Positions 1 through 9,924 are shown, numbered from the stretch's first letter. The stretch is DNA of 64,000 bases from Mucilaginibacter sp. MD40 (GCF_002288635.1 NZ_NRSW01000001.1:57086-121085); one strand, 5' to 3'. Numbers and translations are program-made. The notes: generated by a model from the sequence alone, not told the origin.

Positions 1-26
1 TTTCTTGTTTTATATCTTTATTGTAA

Positions 27-437
27 TTAATTGATATTAGAATCGATCAATACGATCTTCACGTCGATAGCAGGAGGCAAGACAGGCGTACCCGAACCTG
101 AAGGGTTTTGCGCGTAAATAGATACTCGGCCTACATCATGCGTAAAGCTGTAAGCGCGGCCGTTAAAGGTTTCAGGGATCTGTTCCCACTCAGTACTGCC
201 CGGAGGCGCTATGTAAACTAATACGGCTCCATTTTCGCTGTAGGTTTTATCCAGGGCTGGTACATTAATGTCCATTACGTAAGAACCACCGCCATCGGTT
301 ACCAGTTGCCAGTTAGAAACATTTGTTGCGTATACTGTGCGATTAGTATTACCACCTTGTACAACAGTTTCTTTTTTACATGATGCTGCTGTAAGTGCAA
401 TAACAGCTACGCAGATAATAGATAAGAGTTTTTTCAT
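27..437 (-). CDS. Putative secreted lipoprotein, unknown function
   Basis: A 136-residue protein. Residues 1-20 form a type II signal peptide: KK, a hydrophobic run, then a lipobox ending TAASC with Cys20 followed by KK. It is therefore probably lipid-anchored. The mature part has no domain I recognise; it is rich in aromatic and polar residues and looks like a small beta-rich domain. It stands alone, with its start 225 bp from the clpC stop and the clpC terminator between. Function unknown; lipoprotein assignment is fairly secure. Confidence 0.7.
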   Translation of the reverse strand: MKKLLSIICVAVIALTAASCKKETVVQGGNTNRTVYATNVSNWQLVTDGGGSYVMDINVPALDKTYSENGAVLVYIAPPGSTEWEQIPETFNGRAYSFTHDVGRVSIYAQNPSGSGTPVLPPAIDVKIVLIDSNIN

Positions 438-614
438 AAATGTAAATTTTTTATTCCGCTATTTAACGGTTTAATGGTGCGATAAATTGTTTAACCCAAC
501 CACTCTAATCATTATAATAACAGGTGTTCCGTATTTGTTTTATGTGATTATGATTAAAATTATTGGACAAGGTTTAACTGAATTAAAATATTATTTACAA
601 AAGCCTGAAATAAA

Positions 615-643
615 AAAACCCGCTTACTAAGTAAGCGGGTTTT
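615..643. terminator. Rho-independent terminator downstream of clpC
   Basis: A perfect 13-bp inverted repeat, AAAACCCGCTTAC (615-627) and GTAAGCGGGTTTT (631-643), with a 3-nt loop. It begins 20 bp past the clpC stop codon; A/T runs on both sides let it work in both orientations. Confidence 0.85.
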
Positions 644-662
644 CCATATGATTAACAGACGA

Positions 663-3197
663 TTACTTCTGCTCTTCTTCTTTTGGCTCCTTGTTTTCGC
701 CCTTTTTGTCAGAAACCTTTATTTCATTGGCTTCTTTGTCGTAATCAACAATCAGGGTGTCGCCTTCGGTTAATTCACCTTTGAGTATCTCTTCGGCAAT
801 CGGATCTTCCAGGTATTTCTGGATGGCGCGTTTAAGCGGCCTTGCCCCAAATTGCGAATCATAACCTTTCTCGGCAATAAACTCTTTGGCTTCAAGCGTA
901 AGCTCAATTTTATAACCCAGTGTGTTCACACGGCCAAATAAAGCGGCAAGCTCAATATCAATGATCTTGAATATCTCGTCTTTACCCAATGAGTTAAACA
1001 CGATCACGTCATCAATACGGTTCAGGAACTCCGGCGCAAAGGCACGTTTCAGCGCGTTCTCTATCACACCGCGCGAATGTGCTTCGGCTTGTGTGGTTTT
1101 GGCGCTGGTGCTGAAACCTACACCCTGACCAAAATCTTTCAACTGGCGCGCGCCAATATTAGAGGTCATGATGATGATGGTATTCCTGAAATCTACCTTG
1201 CGGCCCAGTGAGTCGGTCAACTGACCTTCGTCCAGCACCTGTAACAAGATGTTGAACACATCAGGGTGAGCTTTCTCAATCTCATCTAATAATACCACCG
1301 CGTATGGTTTACGGCGTACCTTTTCGGTAAGCTGTCCGCCTTCTTCGTAACCTACGTAGCCCGGAGGCGCTCCCACCAAACGAGATACCGCGAATTTCTC
1401 CATGTACTCGCTCATATCAATCTGTATCAGCGCGTCCTCGGTATCAAACATAAAGCGGGCAAGTTCTTTAGCAAGCTCAGTTTTACCTACACCTGTAGGG
1501 CCTAAGAATATAAATGAACCAATTGGTTTTTTAGGATCTTTAAGGCCCGCACGGGTACGTTGTATAGCACGTGTAAGCTTTTTGATGGCATCATCCTGGC
1601 CAATAATTTTACCGCTGATGGTTTCAGACATGGCCAATAATTTGGCGCTATCTGCCTGCCCAACACGCTGTACCGGAATACCGGTCATCATGCTTACTAC
1701 CTCGGCAACATTATCTTCAGTCACGGTATAACGTTTCGCTTTAGTTTCAGCTTCCCAGGCAGCTTTAGCCTGGTCAAGCTCTTCCAGCAGGTGTTTCTCG
1801 GTATCACGCAGTTTGGCGGCTTCCTCGTATTTCTGGCTGCGCACCACTTTGTTCTTCTCTACCTTTATCTGCTCAATCTTCTGCTCAATATCCAGGATAT
1901 TTTGCGGAACATGGATGTTGGTTAAATGCACACGTGAACCAGCCTCGTCCAAAGCGTCAATAGCTTTATCCGGCAGGAAGCGGTCGGTAATATAACGTGT
2001 GGTTAAGGTAACGCATGCGGTAATCGCTTCGTCGGTATAAGTAACACCATGGTGTTCCTCGTACTTCTCTTTAATGCGGTTCAGTATCTCTACAGTTTCA
2101 TCAGGCGTAGCAGGCTCTACCATTACCTTTTGGAAACGGCGGTCTAACGCGCCATCTTTCTCAATGTACTGGCGGTACTCATCCAATGTAGTAGCACCGA
2201 TGCATTGTATCTCTCCACGCGCCAGGGCAGGTTTAAACATGTTAGATGCATCCAGCGAGCCGGAAGCACCACCAGCACCAACAATAGTGTGTATCTCGTC
2301 GATAAACAGGATCACGTCCGGAGATTTTTCCAGTTCGTTCATCACTGCTTTCATACGCTCCTCAAACTGCCCGCGGTATTTGGTACCGGCAACCAGCGAG
2401 GCAAGGTCAAGCGTAACCACGCGTTTGTTGAACAATACACGCGATACCTTGCGTTGTACAATACGCAACGCCAGGCCCTCTGCAATGGCAGATTTACCTA
2501 CACCCGGCTCACCTATTAAAATAGGGTTGTTCTTTTTACGGCGCGATAATATCTGCGATACGCGCTCTATCTCTTTTTCACGGCCAACAATGGGGTCAAG
2601 CTTACCTTCTTCGGCAGCTTTGGTCAGGTCGCGGCCAAAGTTATCCAGTACAGGCGTTTTGGATTTGATGTCTGATACCTTTTTAGGTTGGGTGAAAGAA
2701 TCATCCTCTTTAAAGTCATCGTCACCACCGGTTGATGAACCCGGCATTTCGTCCGTAATGTCGTTCTTGCTCGATTCTACTTCTCCTTTAAACACCTCGT
2801 AGTTTACGTTAAACTGCATCAGTATCTGTGAGGCGATATTATCCTCATCACGTAGTATAGAGAGTAAAAGGTGTTCGGTACCTATTACATCACTTTTAAA
2901 TATTTTGGCTTCGAGGTAAGTTATCTTTAATACCTTTTCGGCTTGTTTGGTTAGCGGGATACTGCCTATATGTACATTTGTGCCTATTGTTCCTTTTACA
3001 GCATCCTCAACAGCACGGCGTAATTTAGCGGTATCAACGGCCAGCCCTTTCAATAGTTTAATTGCCACGCCATCTCCATCACGGATAAGGCCAAGCAAAA
3101 GATGCTCCGTACCAATATAATCATGCCCAAGGCGCAGTGCCTCCTCGCGGCTGTACTGTATCACATCTTTAACCCGTGGCGAAAATTTAGCTTCCAT
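663..3197 (-). CDS. clpC: ATP-dependent Clp protease ATPase subunit ClpC
   Basis: An 844-residue class I Clp/Hsp100 ATPase that unfolds substrates and feeds them to ClpP. It has a double Clp N-domain (about 1-145), AAA-1 with Walker [10 protein letters not shown] near residue 230, a UVR-like middle segment with [13 protein letters not shown] near 460, AAA-2 with Walker [10 protein letters not shown] near 568, and the C-terminal D2-small domain. The UVR-type middle region and length mark it as ClpC rather than ClpB. The highly charged tail ([13 protein letters not shown]) is a variable end. It is monocistronic, with its own terminator. It is distinct from the T6SS ClpV at 58,933-61,404. Confidence 0.96.
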   Translation of the reverse strand: MEAKFSPRVKDVIQYSREEALRLGHDYIGTEHLLLGLIRDGDGVAIKLLKGLAVDTAKLRRAVEDAVKGTIGTNVHIGSIPLTKQAEKVLKITYLEAKIFKSDVIGTEHLLLSILRDEDNIASQILMQFNVNYEVFKGEVESSKNDITDEMPGSSTGGDDDFKEDDSFTQPKKVSDIKSKTPVLDNFGRDLTKAAEEGKLDPIVGREKEIERVSQILSRRKKNNPILIGEPGVGKSAIAEGLALRIVQRKVSRVLFNKRVVTLDLASLVAGTKYRGQFEERMKAVMNELEKSPDVILFIDEIHTIVGAGGASGSLDASNMFKPALARGEIQCIGATTLDEYRQYIEKDGALDRRFQKVMVEPATPDETVEILNRIKEKYEEHHGVTYTDEAITACVTLTTRYITDRFLPDKAIDALDEAGSRVHLTNIHVPQNILDIEQKIEQIKVEKNKVVRSQKYEEAAKLRDTEKHLLEELDQAKAAWEAETKAKRYTVTEDNVAEVVSMMTGIPVQRVGQADSAKLLAMSETISGKIIGQDDAIKKLTRAIQRTRAGLKDPKKPIGSFIFLGPTGVGKTELAKELARFMFDTEDALIQIDMSEYMEKFAVSRLVGAPPGYVGYEEGGQLTEKVRRKPYAVVLLDEIEKAHPDVFNILLQVLDEGQLTDSLGRKVDFRNTIIIMTSNIGARQLKDFGQGVGFSTSAKTTQAEAHSRGVIENALKRAFAPEFLNRIDDVIVFNSLGKDEIFKIIDIELAALFGRVNTLGYKIELTLEAKEFIAEKGYDSQFGARPLKRAIQKYLEDPIAEEILKGELTEGDTLIVDYDKEANEIKVSDKKGENKEPKEEEQK

Positions 3198-3684
3198 ATA
3201 TACCTTTCTGATTATGATCGTCCTAATCTAATATTTGTTTCACCAGGTTAAGCCGATTTTTATTTTTTTAACAACAATGTTGCCAACTTTTCTACATCAA
3301 ATATTAACAGACAATCGGATGATAAAAGCGGATAAAAATTTAATTCGTACGGCCGGGTTTTGTTTGCCCAAACCGTAAAAAAACGTTTGAACACGGGTAT
3401 AAACAAATAAAACATTTATTATTTGATGTTGCACCGCTCAAATAGTTTAAGCCGGATAAAAATTATAGCTACTATTTTACTTGCAGGGCAATTAGTCATG
3501 TTTTATGCCATTACGGCATGGTGTTGTGCAAGTGTGCCAACGGCATGAAACACGATATCAGCAAACCAAACGATTTACTTTGAAAGATACAAATTATGGG
3601 ATGAATTTGAGATGAAAAATTCTCCACCAATCCACATTTCAAATCCTATATTTGCTCTCCCTAAGTATAAATCAATAAATTTTT
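3198..3684. other. Divergent intergenic region clpC/ettA
   Basis: 487 bp between divergent clpC and ettA. I see no gene, RNA or long repeat in it. The only clear element is the ettA -7 box at 3647-3654. No exact TAnnTTTG element was found on the clpC side. Confidence 0.6.
3647..3654 (+). promoter_or_regulatory. Bacteroidota-type -7 promoter element for ettA
   Basis: TATATTTG matches the Bacteroidota sigma-ABfr -7 consensus TAnnTTTG. It lies 31 nt before the ettA ATG, giving a predicted leader of roughly 25 nt. No good -33 element was identified. Confidence 0.5.
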
Positions 3685-5367
3685 ATGGCTGACGAAAAGA
3701 TCATTTTTTCAATGGCCGGCGTAAGTAAGGTTTACCCGCCGCAAAAAACAGTGCTGAAAAACATATACCTGTCGTTCTTTTACGGCGCCAAAATAGGCGT
3801 TATCGGTTTAAACGGCTCCGGTAAATCATCGCTGTTAAAAATTATCGCCGGTATTGATAAGACCAATATTGGCGAGGTGGTTTTTTCGCCGGGCTACAGC
3901 GTAGGTTACCTGAGCCAGGAGCCTGAGCTTGACCCCGAAAAAACTGTACGTGAAATAGTAGAAGAAGGCGTGGCCGAAACCACCGCCCTGTTGAAGGAGT
4001 ACGAAGAGATCAACGAAAAATTTGGCCTGGAAGAGTATTACAGTGATGCCGATAAAATGGAGAAGCTGATGAACCGCCAGGGCGAATTGCAGGATAAGAT
4101 CGATGCTACCAACGCCTGGGAACTGGATACCAAACTGGAGCGAGCGATGGATGCCCTGCGCTGCCCCGAGCCGGATACTAAAATTTCGGTTCTATCAGGT
4201 GGTGAGCGCCGCCGTGTGGCCCTGTGCCGCCTGCTGTTGCAGGAACCGGACGTGTTATTGCTGGATGAGCCTACCAACCACCTGGATGCTGAATCAATAG
4301 ATTGGCTGGAGCACCACCTGCAGCAATATAAGGGTACCGTTATAGCCGTAACGCACGACCGTTATTTCCTGGATAACGTGGCAGGATGGATACTGGAGCT
4401 TGACCGTGGCGAGGGTATCCCATGGAAGGGAAATTATTCCTCATGGTTAGATCAGAAAGCCAAACGCCTTGCCGCCGAAGAAAAAAGCGAGAGCAAACGC
4501 CAGAAAACACTGGAGCGCGAGCTGGAATGGGTACGTATGGGCGCCAAAGGCCGACATGCTAAATCAAAGGCCCGTTTATCTAACTATGAAAAGCTGGCTT
4601 CTGAGGAAACTAAAGAGCGCGAAGAAAAACTGGAGCTGTTCATTCCGCCGGGGCCGAGGTTGGGTAATATCGTTATCGAGGCTAATAACGTTACAAAAGC
4701 CTATGGCGATAAGGTGTTATTCGAGAACCTGAGCTTCTCGTTGCCACCGGCAGGTATTGTAGGTATTATTGGCCCTAACGGTGCCGGTAAAACAACCTTG
4801 TTCCGCTTAATTACCGGGCAGGACCAGCCCGATGCCGGTACTTTCCGCGTAGGTGAAACGGTAGCCCTTGGGTATGTTGACCAAATGCATGACGACCTTG
4901 ACCCCGATAAATCTGTTTGGGAGAATATTACCGGCGGCACGGATAACATTATGGTAGGCAACCGCCCGCTTAACTCGCGTGCCTACGTTTCCAAGTTTAA
5001 CTTTAACGGTGCCGACCAGCAGAAAAAAGTGGGTGTGCTATCGGGCGGTGAGCGTAACCGTGTGCACCTGGCTATTACCTTAACCAAGGGCTCCAACGTG
5101 CTGCTACTGGATGAGCCGACCAACGATATTGACGTAAATACTTTACGCTCGCTGGAAGAAGCGCTTGAAAACTTTGGCGGCTGCGCCGTGATCATCAGCC
5201 ACGACCGCTGGTTCCTGGACAGGGTTTGCACCCATATCCTGGCATTTGAAGGCAACTCTCAGGTATACTTCTTCGAGGGCAACTACAGCGAATATGAAGA
5301 GAATCACAAAAAACGCGTAGGTGACATAACGCCTAAGCGGATCAAGTATAAAAAACTGACGGCTTGA
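3685..5367 (+). CDS. ettA: Energy-dependent translational throttle protein EttA (ABC-F)
   Basis: A 560-residue soluble ABC-F ATPase with two nucleotide-binding domains and no membrane segments. Walker A motifs are GLNGSGKSS (about 43) and GPNGAGKTT (about 365); signatures are LSGGERRRV (about 170) and LSGGERNRV (about 452); Walker B stretches end DEPTNHLD and DEPTNDID. The N-terminal FSMAGVSKVYPP and the acidic/basic linker between domains fit EttA rather than Uup. EttA binds the ribosomal E site and gates the first elongation steps according to the ADP/ATP ratio. Length is typical. Confidence 0.93.
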   Translation: MADEKIIFSMAGVSKVYPPQKTVLKNIYLSFFYGAKIGVIGLNGSGKSSLLKIIAGIDKTNIGEVVFSPGYSVGYLSQEPELDPEKTVREIVEEGVAETTALLKEYEEINEKFGLEEYYSDADKMEKLMNRQGELQDKIDATNAWELDTKLERAMDALRCPEPDTKISVLSGGERRRVALCRLLLQEPDVLLLDEPTNHLDAESIDWLEHHLQQYKGTVIAVTHDRYFLDNVAGWILELDRGEGIPWKGNYSSWLDQKAKRLAAEEKSESKRQKTLERELEWVRMGAKGRHAKSKARLSNYEKLASEETKEREEKLELFIPPGPRLGNIVIEANNVTKAYGDKVLFENLSFSLPPAGIVGIIGPNGAGKTTLFRLITGQDQPDAGTFRVGETVALGYVDQMHDDLDPDKSVWENITGGTDNIMVGNRPLNSRAYVSKFNFNGADQQKKVGVLSGGERNRVHLAITLTKGSNVLLLDEPTNDIDVNTLRSLEEALENFGGCAVIISHDRWFLDRVCTHILAFEGNSQVYFFEGNYSEYEENHKKRVGDITPKRIKYKKLTA

Positions 5368-5370
5368 TAG

Positions 5371-5424
5371 AGTCAAGAGCCAAGAATCAAGAGGCAAGAA
5401 ACAAGAATCAAGAGGCAAGATTCA
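5371..5424. repeat. Short tandem repeat of CAAGAATC / GGCAAGA units
   Basis: The 19-mer CAAGAATCAAGAGGCAAGA occurs at 5381-5399 and again at 5402-5420 (period 21 bp), with degenerate units on both sides. It starts a few bases after the ettA stop and is followed by the terminator. A reverse-complement relative lies at 12,407-12,446. Confidence 0.8.
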
Positions 5425-5434
5425 AAATAGTTAT

Positions 5435-5464
5435 AAAGCCCGATTGTGTTTGCAACCGGGCTTT
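5435..5464. terminator. Rho-independent terminator after ettA
   Basis: Inverted repeat AAAGCCCG (5435-5442) and CGGGCTTT (5457-5464) with a 14-nt loop, followed by T-rich sequence. It can serve ettA and also the convergent reductase gene ending at 5484. Confidence 0.75.
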
Positions 5465-5483
5465 TATGTGGAATGCACCCTAC

Positions 5484-6152
5484 TCAATATCTACCTACAT
5501 TAAATTCAGGCTCATCAGCCACAATTCTAAGGCGATCTCCCCAGCGCTTTAATTCATATTCACGTTCCTCCCCGCTCATTCTTGCAGGCCCGTACACCAC
5601 ATGCGGCGTTAAAACCTTAAAACCCGTAAACTGAAGTATACCACGCTGTAACGGCCTCAAAATACCATTAATATCTCCTTGCAATCCATCTTTGAGGTAA
5701 GCATCTTGCGGCCCGCCGGTTGTTAAGGATAATAAGGCCTTTTTATCTTTGAAAAAGCCGGTTTCATAAATCCTACCGCTTCCATAAGCCTGCCCCATCG
5801 CAAATGTTCTGTCTACCCAGCCCTTGAGTATGGCCGGCACGCTAAACCACCAAAGCGGAAATTGCCAGATCATTAACTCGCACCACTCTATCTTCTTTAT
5901 TTCCGGTTTAAGTTCGGAAGAAAATAAATGATTGGCTGTAGCGTGCAATTCTTCTAACTGCTGCTTAAAATAATCCGGGTTTTGTAAACCGGTGAAGTTA
6001 GATGCATCTGACACAGGTTTAAACGCCATGCCATATAGGTCTGATGTTTGAACCTGGTGCCCTTCTGCTTCCAAAACCCGACAAGCCTCCTGAAACATAG
6101 CGCCATTAAAACTTTTACGTTCCGGATGGGCATAAACTATAAGAATTTTCAT
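5484..6152 (-). CDS. NAD(P)H-dependent flavodoxin-fold oxidoreductase (Flavodoxin_2 / NQO-MdaB-like)
   Basis: 222 residues with the Flavodoxin_2 fold: N-terminal MKILIVYAHPERKSFN gives the first strand and FMN/FAD phosphate loop, and QFPLWWFSVPAILKGW followed by DRTFAMGQAYG is the family's flavin/quinone-site signature. Such enzymes reduce quinones or nitro/azo compounds by two-electron transfer in the cytosol. It is transcribed divergently from an HxlR regulator at 6261, the classical arrangement for redox- or electrophile-responsive control. Substrate cannot be deduced. Confidence 0.85.
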   Translation of the reverse strand: MKILIVYAHPERKSFNGAMFQEACRVLEAEGHQVQTSDLYGMAFKPVSDASNFTGLQNPDYFKQQLEELHATANHLFSSELKPEIKKIEWCELMIWQFPLWWFSVPAILKGWVDRTFAMGQAYGSGRIYETGFFKDKKALLSLTTGGPQDAYLKDGLQGDINGILRPLQRGILQFTGFKVLTPHVVYGPARMSGEEREYELKRWGDRLRIVADEPEFNVGRY

Positions 6153-6186
6153 AAATATAAATTACGTTTAACTGATATAAACAGGT

Positions 6187-6194
6187 CAAAAGTA
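6187..6194 (-). promoter_or_regulatory. -7 element of the flavodoxin-like reductase gene
   Basis: On the minus strand this reads TACTTTTG, an exact TAnnTTTG match, 35 nt upstream of the reductase start. It is the left arm of an 8-bp inverted repeat whose right arm is the divergent promoter. Confidence 0.6.
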
Positions 6195-6207
6195 TAATGT
6201 CTAATGC

Positions 6208-6215
6208 TACTTTTG
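6208..6215 (+). promoter_or_regulatory. -7 element of the HxlR regulator gene
   Basis: TACTTTTG on the plus strand, an exact TAnnTTTG match, 46 nt upstream of the HxlR start. It is the mirror image of the element at 6187-6194, with a 13-bp spacer, so one bound regulator dimer could cover both promoters. Confidence 0.6.
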
Positions 6216-6260
6216 AAGAACCGCATCCATTGTTCGGAGCGAACAAAAAAGTAAGTAGCC

Positions 6261-6617
6261 ATGAGTAAAGAAAACTCCACCAATCAATATAACCGTAAAA
6301 AACTTCAGGACTTTTGCGGTATGGTGTATGCACACGATATGGTGAGCGGCCGGTGGAAAATGCTGATCCTGTATAAACTTGACAAGGGCGCTATGCGTTA
6401 TACAGAACTTAAAAAATTGCTGCCTAATATTACGGAACGCATGCTGACACTCCAGTTAAAAGCGTTGGAAAAAGATGGTTTGGTTAAACGTTCCGTTTAT
6501 GCAGAAGTACCGGTGAGAGTTGAATATTTGTTAACAGAATCGGCCCTGCAATTAAGTCCTTTATGGTATGCGATGGAAAAATGGGGTGATGATCATCGCC
6601 GAAACCATAACAGTTAA
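6261..6617 (+). CDS. HxlR-family transcriptional regulator
   Basis: 118 residues, a MarR-like winged-helix protein of the HxlR family. VSGRWKMLILYKL, the recognition-helix region with LLPNITERMLTLQLKALEKDG, and the wing around VPVRVEYLLT are all present. Cys19, just before the first helix (DFCGMVYAHD), occupies the place of the redox-sensing cysteine known in HxlR proteins such as HypR. It is divergent from the reductase ending at 5484 and likely controls both genes through the inverted repeat at 6187-6215. The inducer is unknown. Confidence 0.9.
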   Translation: MSKENSTNQYNRKKLQDFCGMVYAHDMVSGRWKMLILYKLDKGAMRYTELKKLLPNITERMLTLQLKALEKDGLVKRSVYAEVPVRVEYLLTESALQLSPLWYAMEKWGDDHRRNHNS

Positions 6618-6683
6618 TCAACAACATGGAACTATCTATAACTCGTCAGTTTGGTTCTTCATTAGCTTCCCCTGAGCAGTTCA

Positions 6684-7139
6684 CTACTCCGGGCAATTAT
6701 CCTTACGGCGGGTATCAACAATGTAAATGATCTTCCAGCCCTGCACGGTTTTCATCAGCTGAAAAAAGTTAACCCCGCAATGGCTGAACTGCGTGCCCAG
6801 GTAAAACTTATAGGGCGTCCATACGCTGGCCAGCGAACCATCAATTTTAATGTCGCCCCAGGTAATGCGTTCATCGTAAACTTCCTTGTGTGGCGCGCCT
6901 ACCTGTTTTACAAAATCGCCCGCCTTCTCTGTGATGAGCACAGTGGAACCGTCTTTTTTATTGGCTACACTCTGCAGCACCATATCCTTATGAAACACTG
7001 AGCGCAGCATAGTGCTGTCGCCTTTGCGCATGCCCTCGAAAAGCGTATTAATGGTCTTTTTTATATCTTCTCTGTCTGTTTGCGCCAACGCTGGCAAAGA
7101 AAAAATAGTAATAGTAAGCAGGATAAGCAGCTTTTTCAT
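6684..7139 (-). CDS. Secreted NTF2-like (SnoaL/DUF4440-type) protein
   Basis: 151 residues. The signal peptide MKKLLILLTITIFSLPALA is followed by cleavage before QTD. The mature part has the NTF2-like pattern: an N-terminal helix (IKKTINTLFEGMRKGD), HKDMVLQSV, and a C-terminal sheet ending in VQGWKIIYIVDTRR. These cone-shaped domains bind small ligands or act as enzymes; no catalytic set is evident. It is monocistronic, with a strong terminator between it and the upstream M24 peptidase gene. Confidence 0.75.
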   Translation of the reverse strand: MKKLLILLTITIFSLPALAQTDREDIKKTINTLFEGMRKGDSTMLRSVFHKDMVLQSVANKKDGSTVLITEKAGDFVKQVGAPHKEVYDERITWGDIKIDGSLASVWTPYKFYLGTQFSHCGVNFFQLMKTVQGWKIIYIVDTRRKDNCPE

Positions 7140-7200
7140 GATGGATAAAATTGGTAACCCAAAATAGCCAAAAAAATAGGATGTTAAATGGCTAAAAAAG

Positions 7201-7224
7201 AAAACCCCGGCAAGCCGGGGTTTT
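7201..7224. terminator. Rho-independent terminator after the M24 peptidase gene
   Basis: A perfect 11-bp stem, AAAACCCCGGC (7201-7211) and GCCGGGGTTTT (7214-7224), with a 2-nt loop, ending 21 bp from the stop codon of the M24 peptidase (minus strand). Confidence 0.85.
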
Positions 7225-7244
7225 CACTATATAATTAAAACTTC

Positions 7245-8843
7245 CTATTTAAGCGGCGGGAATTTCGCACCGTCAAATATACTACTTTGCGCGGCCATTT
7301 TCTCAACCGCCTGCCAGGTGCGCGGGGCATCTGCAGAAAGGTTGGTAAATTTATCTTTACCTATCAGGATATCATCCTCAATACGTACACCAATATTCCA
7401 CCATTTTTTATCGCATTTACTGCCAGCCGGAATGTAGATACCGGGTTCGACCGTGATGATCATGCCTTCTTCCAGGTTACCGGCGTAAGAGCCCTTATCA
7501 TGCACATCCAGCCCCACATGGTGCGATACTCCATGCGGATAATAGGTACGCAACTCTTTAGCATCCCTAATCACGCCAAGTTTAATTAAACCGGCGGCTA
7601 AAACTTCTTCCGTTTTTTTCTCCAGGTCTCCATATCTGATACCTGCCTTACACATATTTATCGCTTGTTCTTGCGCATCATAAACCACCTGGTAAATAGC
7701 TTTCTGCTCTTCGGTGAATTTTCCATTGGCGGGTACGGTGCGGGTAACATCGGCAGAATAACCATGGTATTCAGACCCTACATCCATTAAAACCAGCTGG
7801 TTATTCAGCATGGTTTCATTATTTTCTTCGTAATGTAATATGCAACCGTTTGCTCCTACCCCAACTATTGGCGGGTAACCTTCGTCCTCGGCACCATAAT
7901 TTTTATGTACATAAAGCATAATGCCTTCCAGCTCGCGCTCGCTCATGTTGGGCTTCACAGCTTTCATCACCTCGGCATGCGCAATAGCCGATAGCTGCGC
8001 GCTCTTTTTCATCAGGGCAATTTCTTCCGGCTGTTTAATGCCACGCAGCGCTGTAGTATATTCTGTAAATAAACCTGATGCGCCGTATTGCGCCTTTAGC
8101 TTAGCTTTTACGTTTTCCAGGGTGGTAGAATCCATACCGGTAGAAAGCTGTTGCAGCAAAGGTTCGCTTTTGTGCGCTTCATCCTGTATGCGCGGTTTAA
8201 TGTAGTTTAATATCCTGTCGAGGTTATGTATATTGGCGTAAGCCATAACTACCTTAACATCATCCATTAAACCTTTATCTATATTTTTTACCCCGGCTTT
8301 GGCTTTAAACGAGGCTATCATCTCCTGCAGTTCGCCGCCTGCCGCCTCAGGCAGGTCATCATACACTACGGCAGCAAACTTTTTAAGATCAACCGGGAGT
8401 TTGCTAAACTCATTACTGTTATAAACGCGTTTAAAGCCCAACCGGGTTTTAGCACCCTCCACTCCTAAACGGCGGCCTGTCCATTGCTCCTGCTGCGGGT
8501 TGCGCCGGCGCACATATAATATTTCGTTATAAGCCGTATCGCCGCTGCCCTGCATTTCTTTAAACACTAAAAGCGCCGCGTCAGGCTCTTTATAGCCGGA
8601 GAAATAATACAGATCGGGATTAGCGTGGTAAACGTAATTAACATCATTAGAGAAAACACGTTCCGGATAGGCAAATATCACCGTTACCGAATTTGCGGGC
8701 ATGAGTTTACGCAAGGCTTCGCGCCTGCCGGCATGAAACTCCTTTGATAAATAATCTTTAGGAATATTATTTTGCGCCGTGCTTTTTTGATAAAAAACAA
8801 AGGTTACCGATAAGGCTAAAATTGCCTTGCTGAATACTTTCAT
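7245..8843 (-). CDS. Secreted Xaa-Pro aminopeptidase (peptidase M24B)
   Basis: 532 residues. A signal peptide (MKVFSKAILALSVTFVFYQKSTAQ) predicts export. Residues about 30-230 form the creatinase/aminopeptidase-P N-domain (YYFSGYKEPDAALL). The C-terminal pita-bread domain carries the five metal ligands: Asp in LMDVGSEYHG, Asp in YSADVTRT, His in PHGVSHHVGLDVHD, Glu in TVEPGIYIP and Glu in RIEDDILI. It should remove N-terminal residues preceding proline, in the periplasm. It is monocistronic and may act with the M1 peptidase at 33,095. Confidence 0.93.
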   Translation of the reverse strand: MKVFSKAILALSVTFVFYQKSTAQNNIPKDYLSKEFHAGRREALRKLMPANSVTVIFAYPERVFSNDVNYVYHANPDLYYFSGYKEPDAALLVFKEMQGSGDTAYNEILYVRRRNPQQEQWTGRRLGVEGAKTRLGFKRVYNSNEFSKLPVDLKKFAAVVYDDLPEAAGGELQEMIASFKAKAGVKNIDKGLMDDVKVVMAYANIHNLDRILNYIKPRIQDEAHKSEPLLQQLSTGMDSTTLENVKAKLKAQYGASGLFTEYTTALRGIKQPEEIALMKKSAQLSAIAHAEVMKAVKPNMSERELEGIMLYVHKNYGAEDEGYPPIVGVGANGCILHYEENNETMLNNQLVLMDVGSEYHGYSADVTRTVPANGKFTEEQKAIYQVVYDAQEQAINMCKAGIRYGDLEKKTEEVLAAGLIKLGVIRDAKELRTYYPHGVSHHVGLDVHDKGSYAGNLEEGMIITVEPGIYIPAGSKCDKKWWNIGVRIEDDILIGKDKFTNLSADAPRTWQAVEKMAAQSSIFDGAKFPPLK

Positions 8844-8931
8844 GTTAACTGCTATTGGTTTAGTAAAACGGCTTTAAGGTAAATATTAATTATTAAAATA
8901 AACAGCTACCTGCTTAACGAACTACTTAAGA

Positions 8932-9582
8932 TTAAAGACTTAAAGAAACGATGAACTGTGCTACATTATTAGCCATACCTGCCAAAAATAAATGCCTGTC
9001 AGGCTGTGGATCTTCCACGTTTGGCGGCAACTGGTCTATATAACTGAAATGACCGGCTTGTTCGTCTAACACAAAATCTACGCTGCTATGCTCCTCAAGC
9101 ATGGCCTTGAACATCATCGTTCTATCGGTCGGTGTAATGTTGTCTTTAGCACCGGTGCGCAGGTATACTTTTGTATTTATCGCGTCTGATGCGCCCTCGT
9201 GCAAAAAGAAATCTACCGCGGGTGCAAGCAGTACCAATCCGGCAAAATTCCTTTTTAATTGAGGCTTAACACTTTCTTTGTAAAAAGTTATCGCCTTTGC
9301 ACCTGCAAGCGTAAGCAGTAAAGTTGCCCCTATGGAGTGGCCAACTCCAACAATCGGCAAATCAGCTACGGCATAAGAGTTCAGAACAGTTTCAAGCTGT
9401 TTCATGCGAACATCCAGCTGCTCTTTTGTTGGCATTGGAGAGGGTATCATTTCAAAATGCGGAGCCACCACTGTGCATTCCCTGGCTGCAATTGCCCTAA
9501 GTAATGGCAGGTGCCGCGCCGGGCTGCCACCGCGCCCTGCTGCAAAAACAACTAATGCTTTTGGCTCCGCCATCTCAAACAT
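8932..9582 (-). CDS. Alpha/beta hydrolase, dienelactone-hydrolase-like
   Basis: 216 residues, cytoplasmic. The nucleophile elbow is GHSIG (serine near residue 86), preceded by a first strand VVFAAGRGG. Later acid and histidine candidates are the Asp in TGAKDNITP and the His in QAGHFSY, placed as in alpha/beta hydrolases. The family includes esterases and dienelactone hydrolases; substrate unknown. A weak small reading frame upstream (9575-9817) would overlap its start by 8 bp. Confidence 0.8.
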   Translation of the reverse strand: MFEMAEPKALVVFAAGRGGSPARHLPLLRAIAARECTVVAPHFEMIPSPMPTKEQLDVRMKQLETVLNSYAVADLPIVGVGHSIGATLLLTLAGAKAITFYKESVKPQLKRNFAGLVLLAPAVDFFLHEGASDAINTKVYLRTGAKDNITPTDRTMMFKAMLEEHSSVDFVLDEQAGHFSYIDQLPPNVEDPQPDRHLFLAGMANNVAQFIVSLSL

Positions 9583-9817
9583 GGTAACCGTAATGCCACT
9601 TTTTTTTGCAGGTGAAAAGTACTTTCGGTGAAGTCCATCTTTTTAATTTTAGATGGTAAAGATAAAGGATTACATCAAGGCATGTTTCTTTCATAAAATC
9701 GTCAATATCAGTTTTACGCAAGCCCTTGCTAACCATCTGATAAACAAGGGAACACATCATTGCGCACAACCGAACAATCACTGTCCGATTACGAACGTTT
9801 ATTTTACCCATTAACAT
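9575..9817 (-). CDS. Possible small protein, doubtful
   Basis: An 80-codon frame with an ATG that overlaps the start of the hydrolase by 8 bp, which would permit translational coupling. The middle segment (RKTDIDDFMKETCLDVILYLYHL) is amphipathic and protein-like, but I recognise no family. No promoter element was found. It may be a chance frame or a degraded gene remnant in the 342-bp gap before the FtsX permease. Confidence 0.22.
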   Translation of the reverse strand: MLMGKINVRNRTVIVRLCAMMCSLVYQMVSKGLRKTDIDDFMKETCLDVILYLYHLKLKRWTSPKVLFTCKKKWHYGYHV

Positions 9818-9924
9818 TACAACCTGCTTATATTCATATATTTACGCAATTGGCATATTATTAAATGTATGGTTAATGCAATAGTAGCACGTAACGCACC
9901 AATACTTATCAAACTGTATTTGCC

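Noticed and set aside
2074..2802. A 242-codon open frame on the plus strand opposite clpC
   Set aside because: Fully antisense to the AAA-1 domain of clpC; serine/arginine-rich shadow without a domain.
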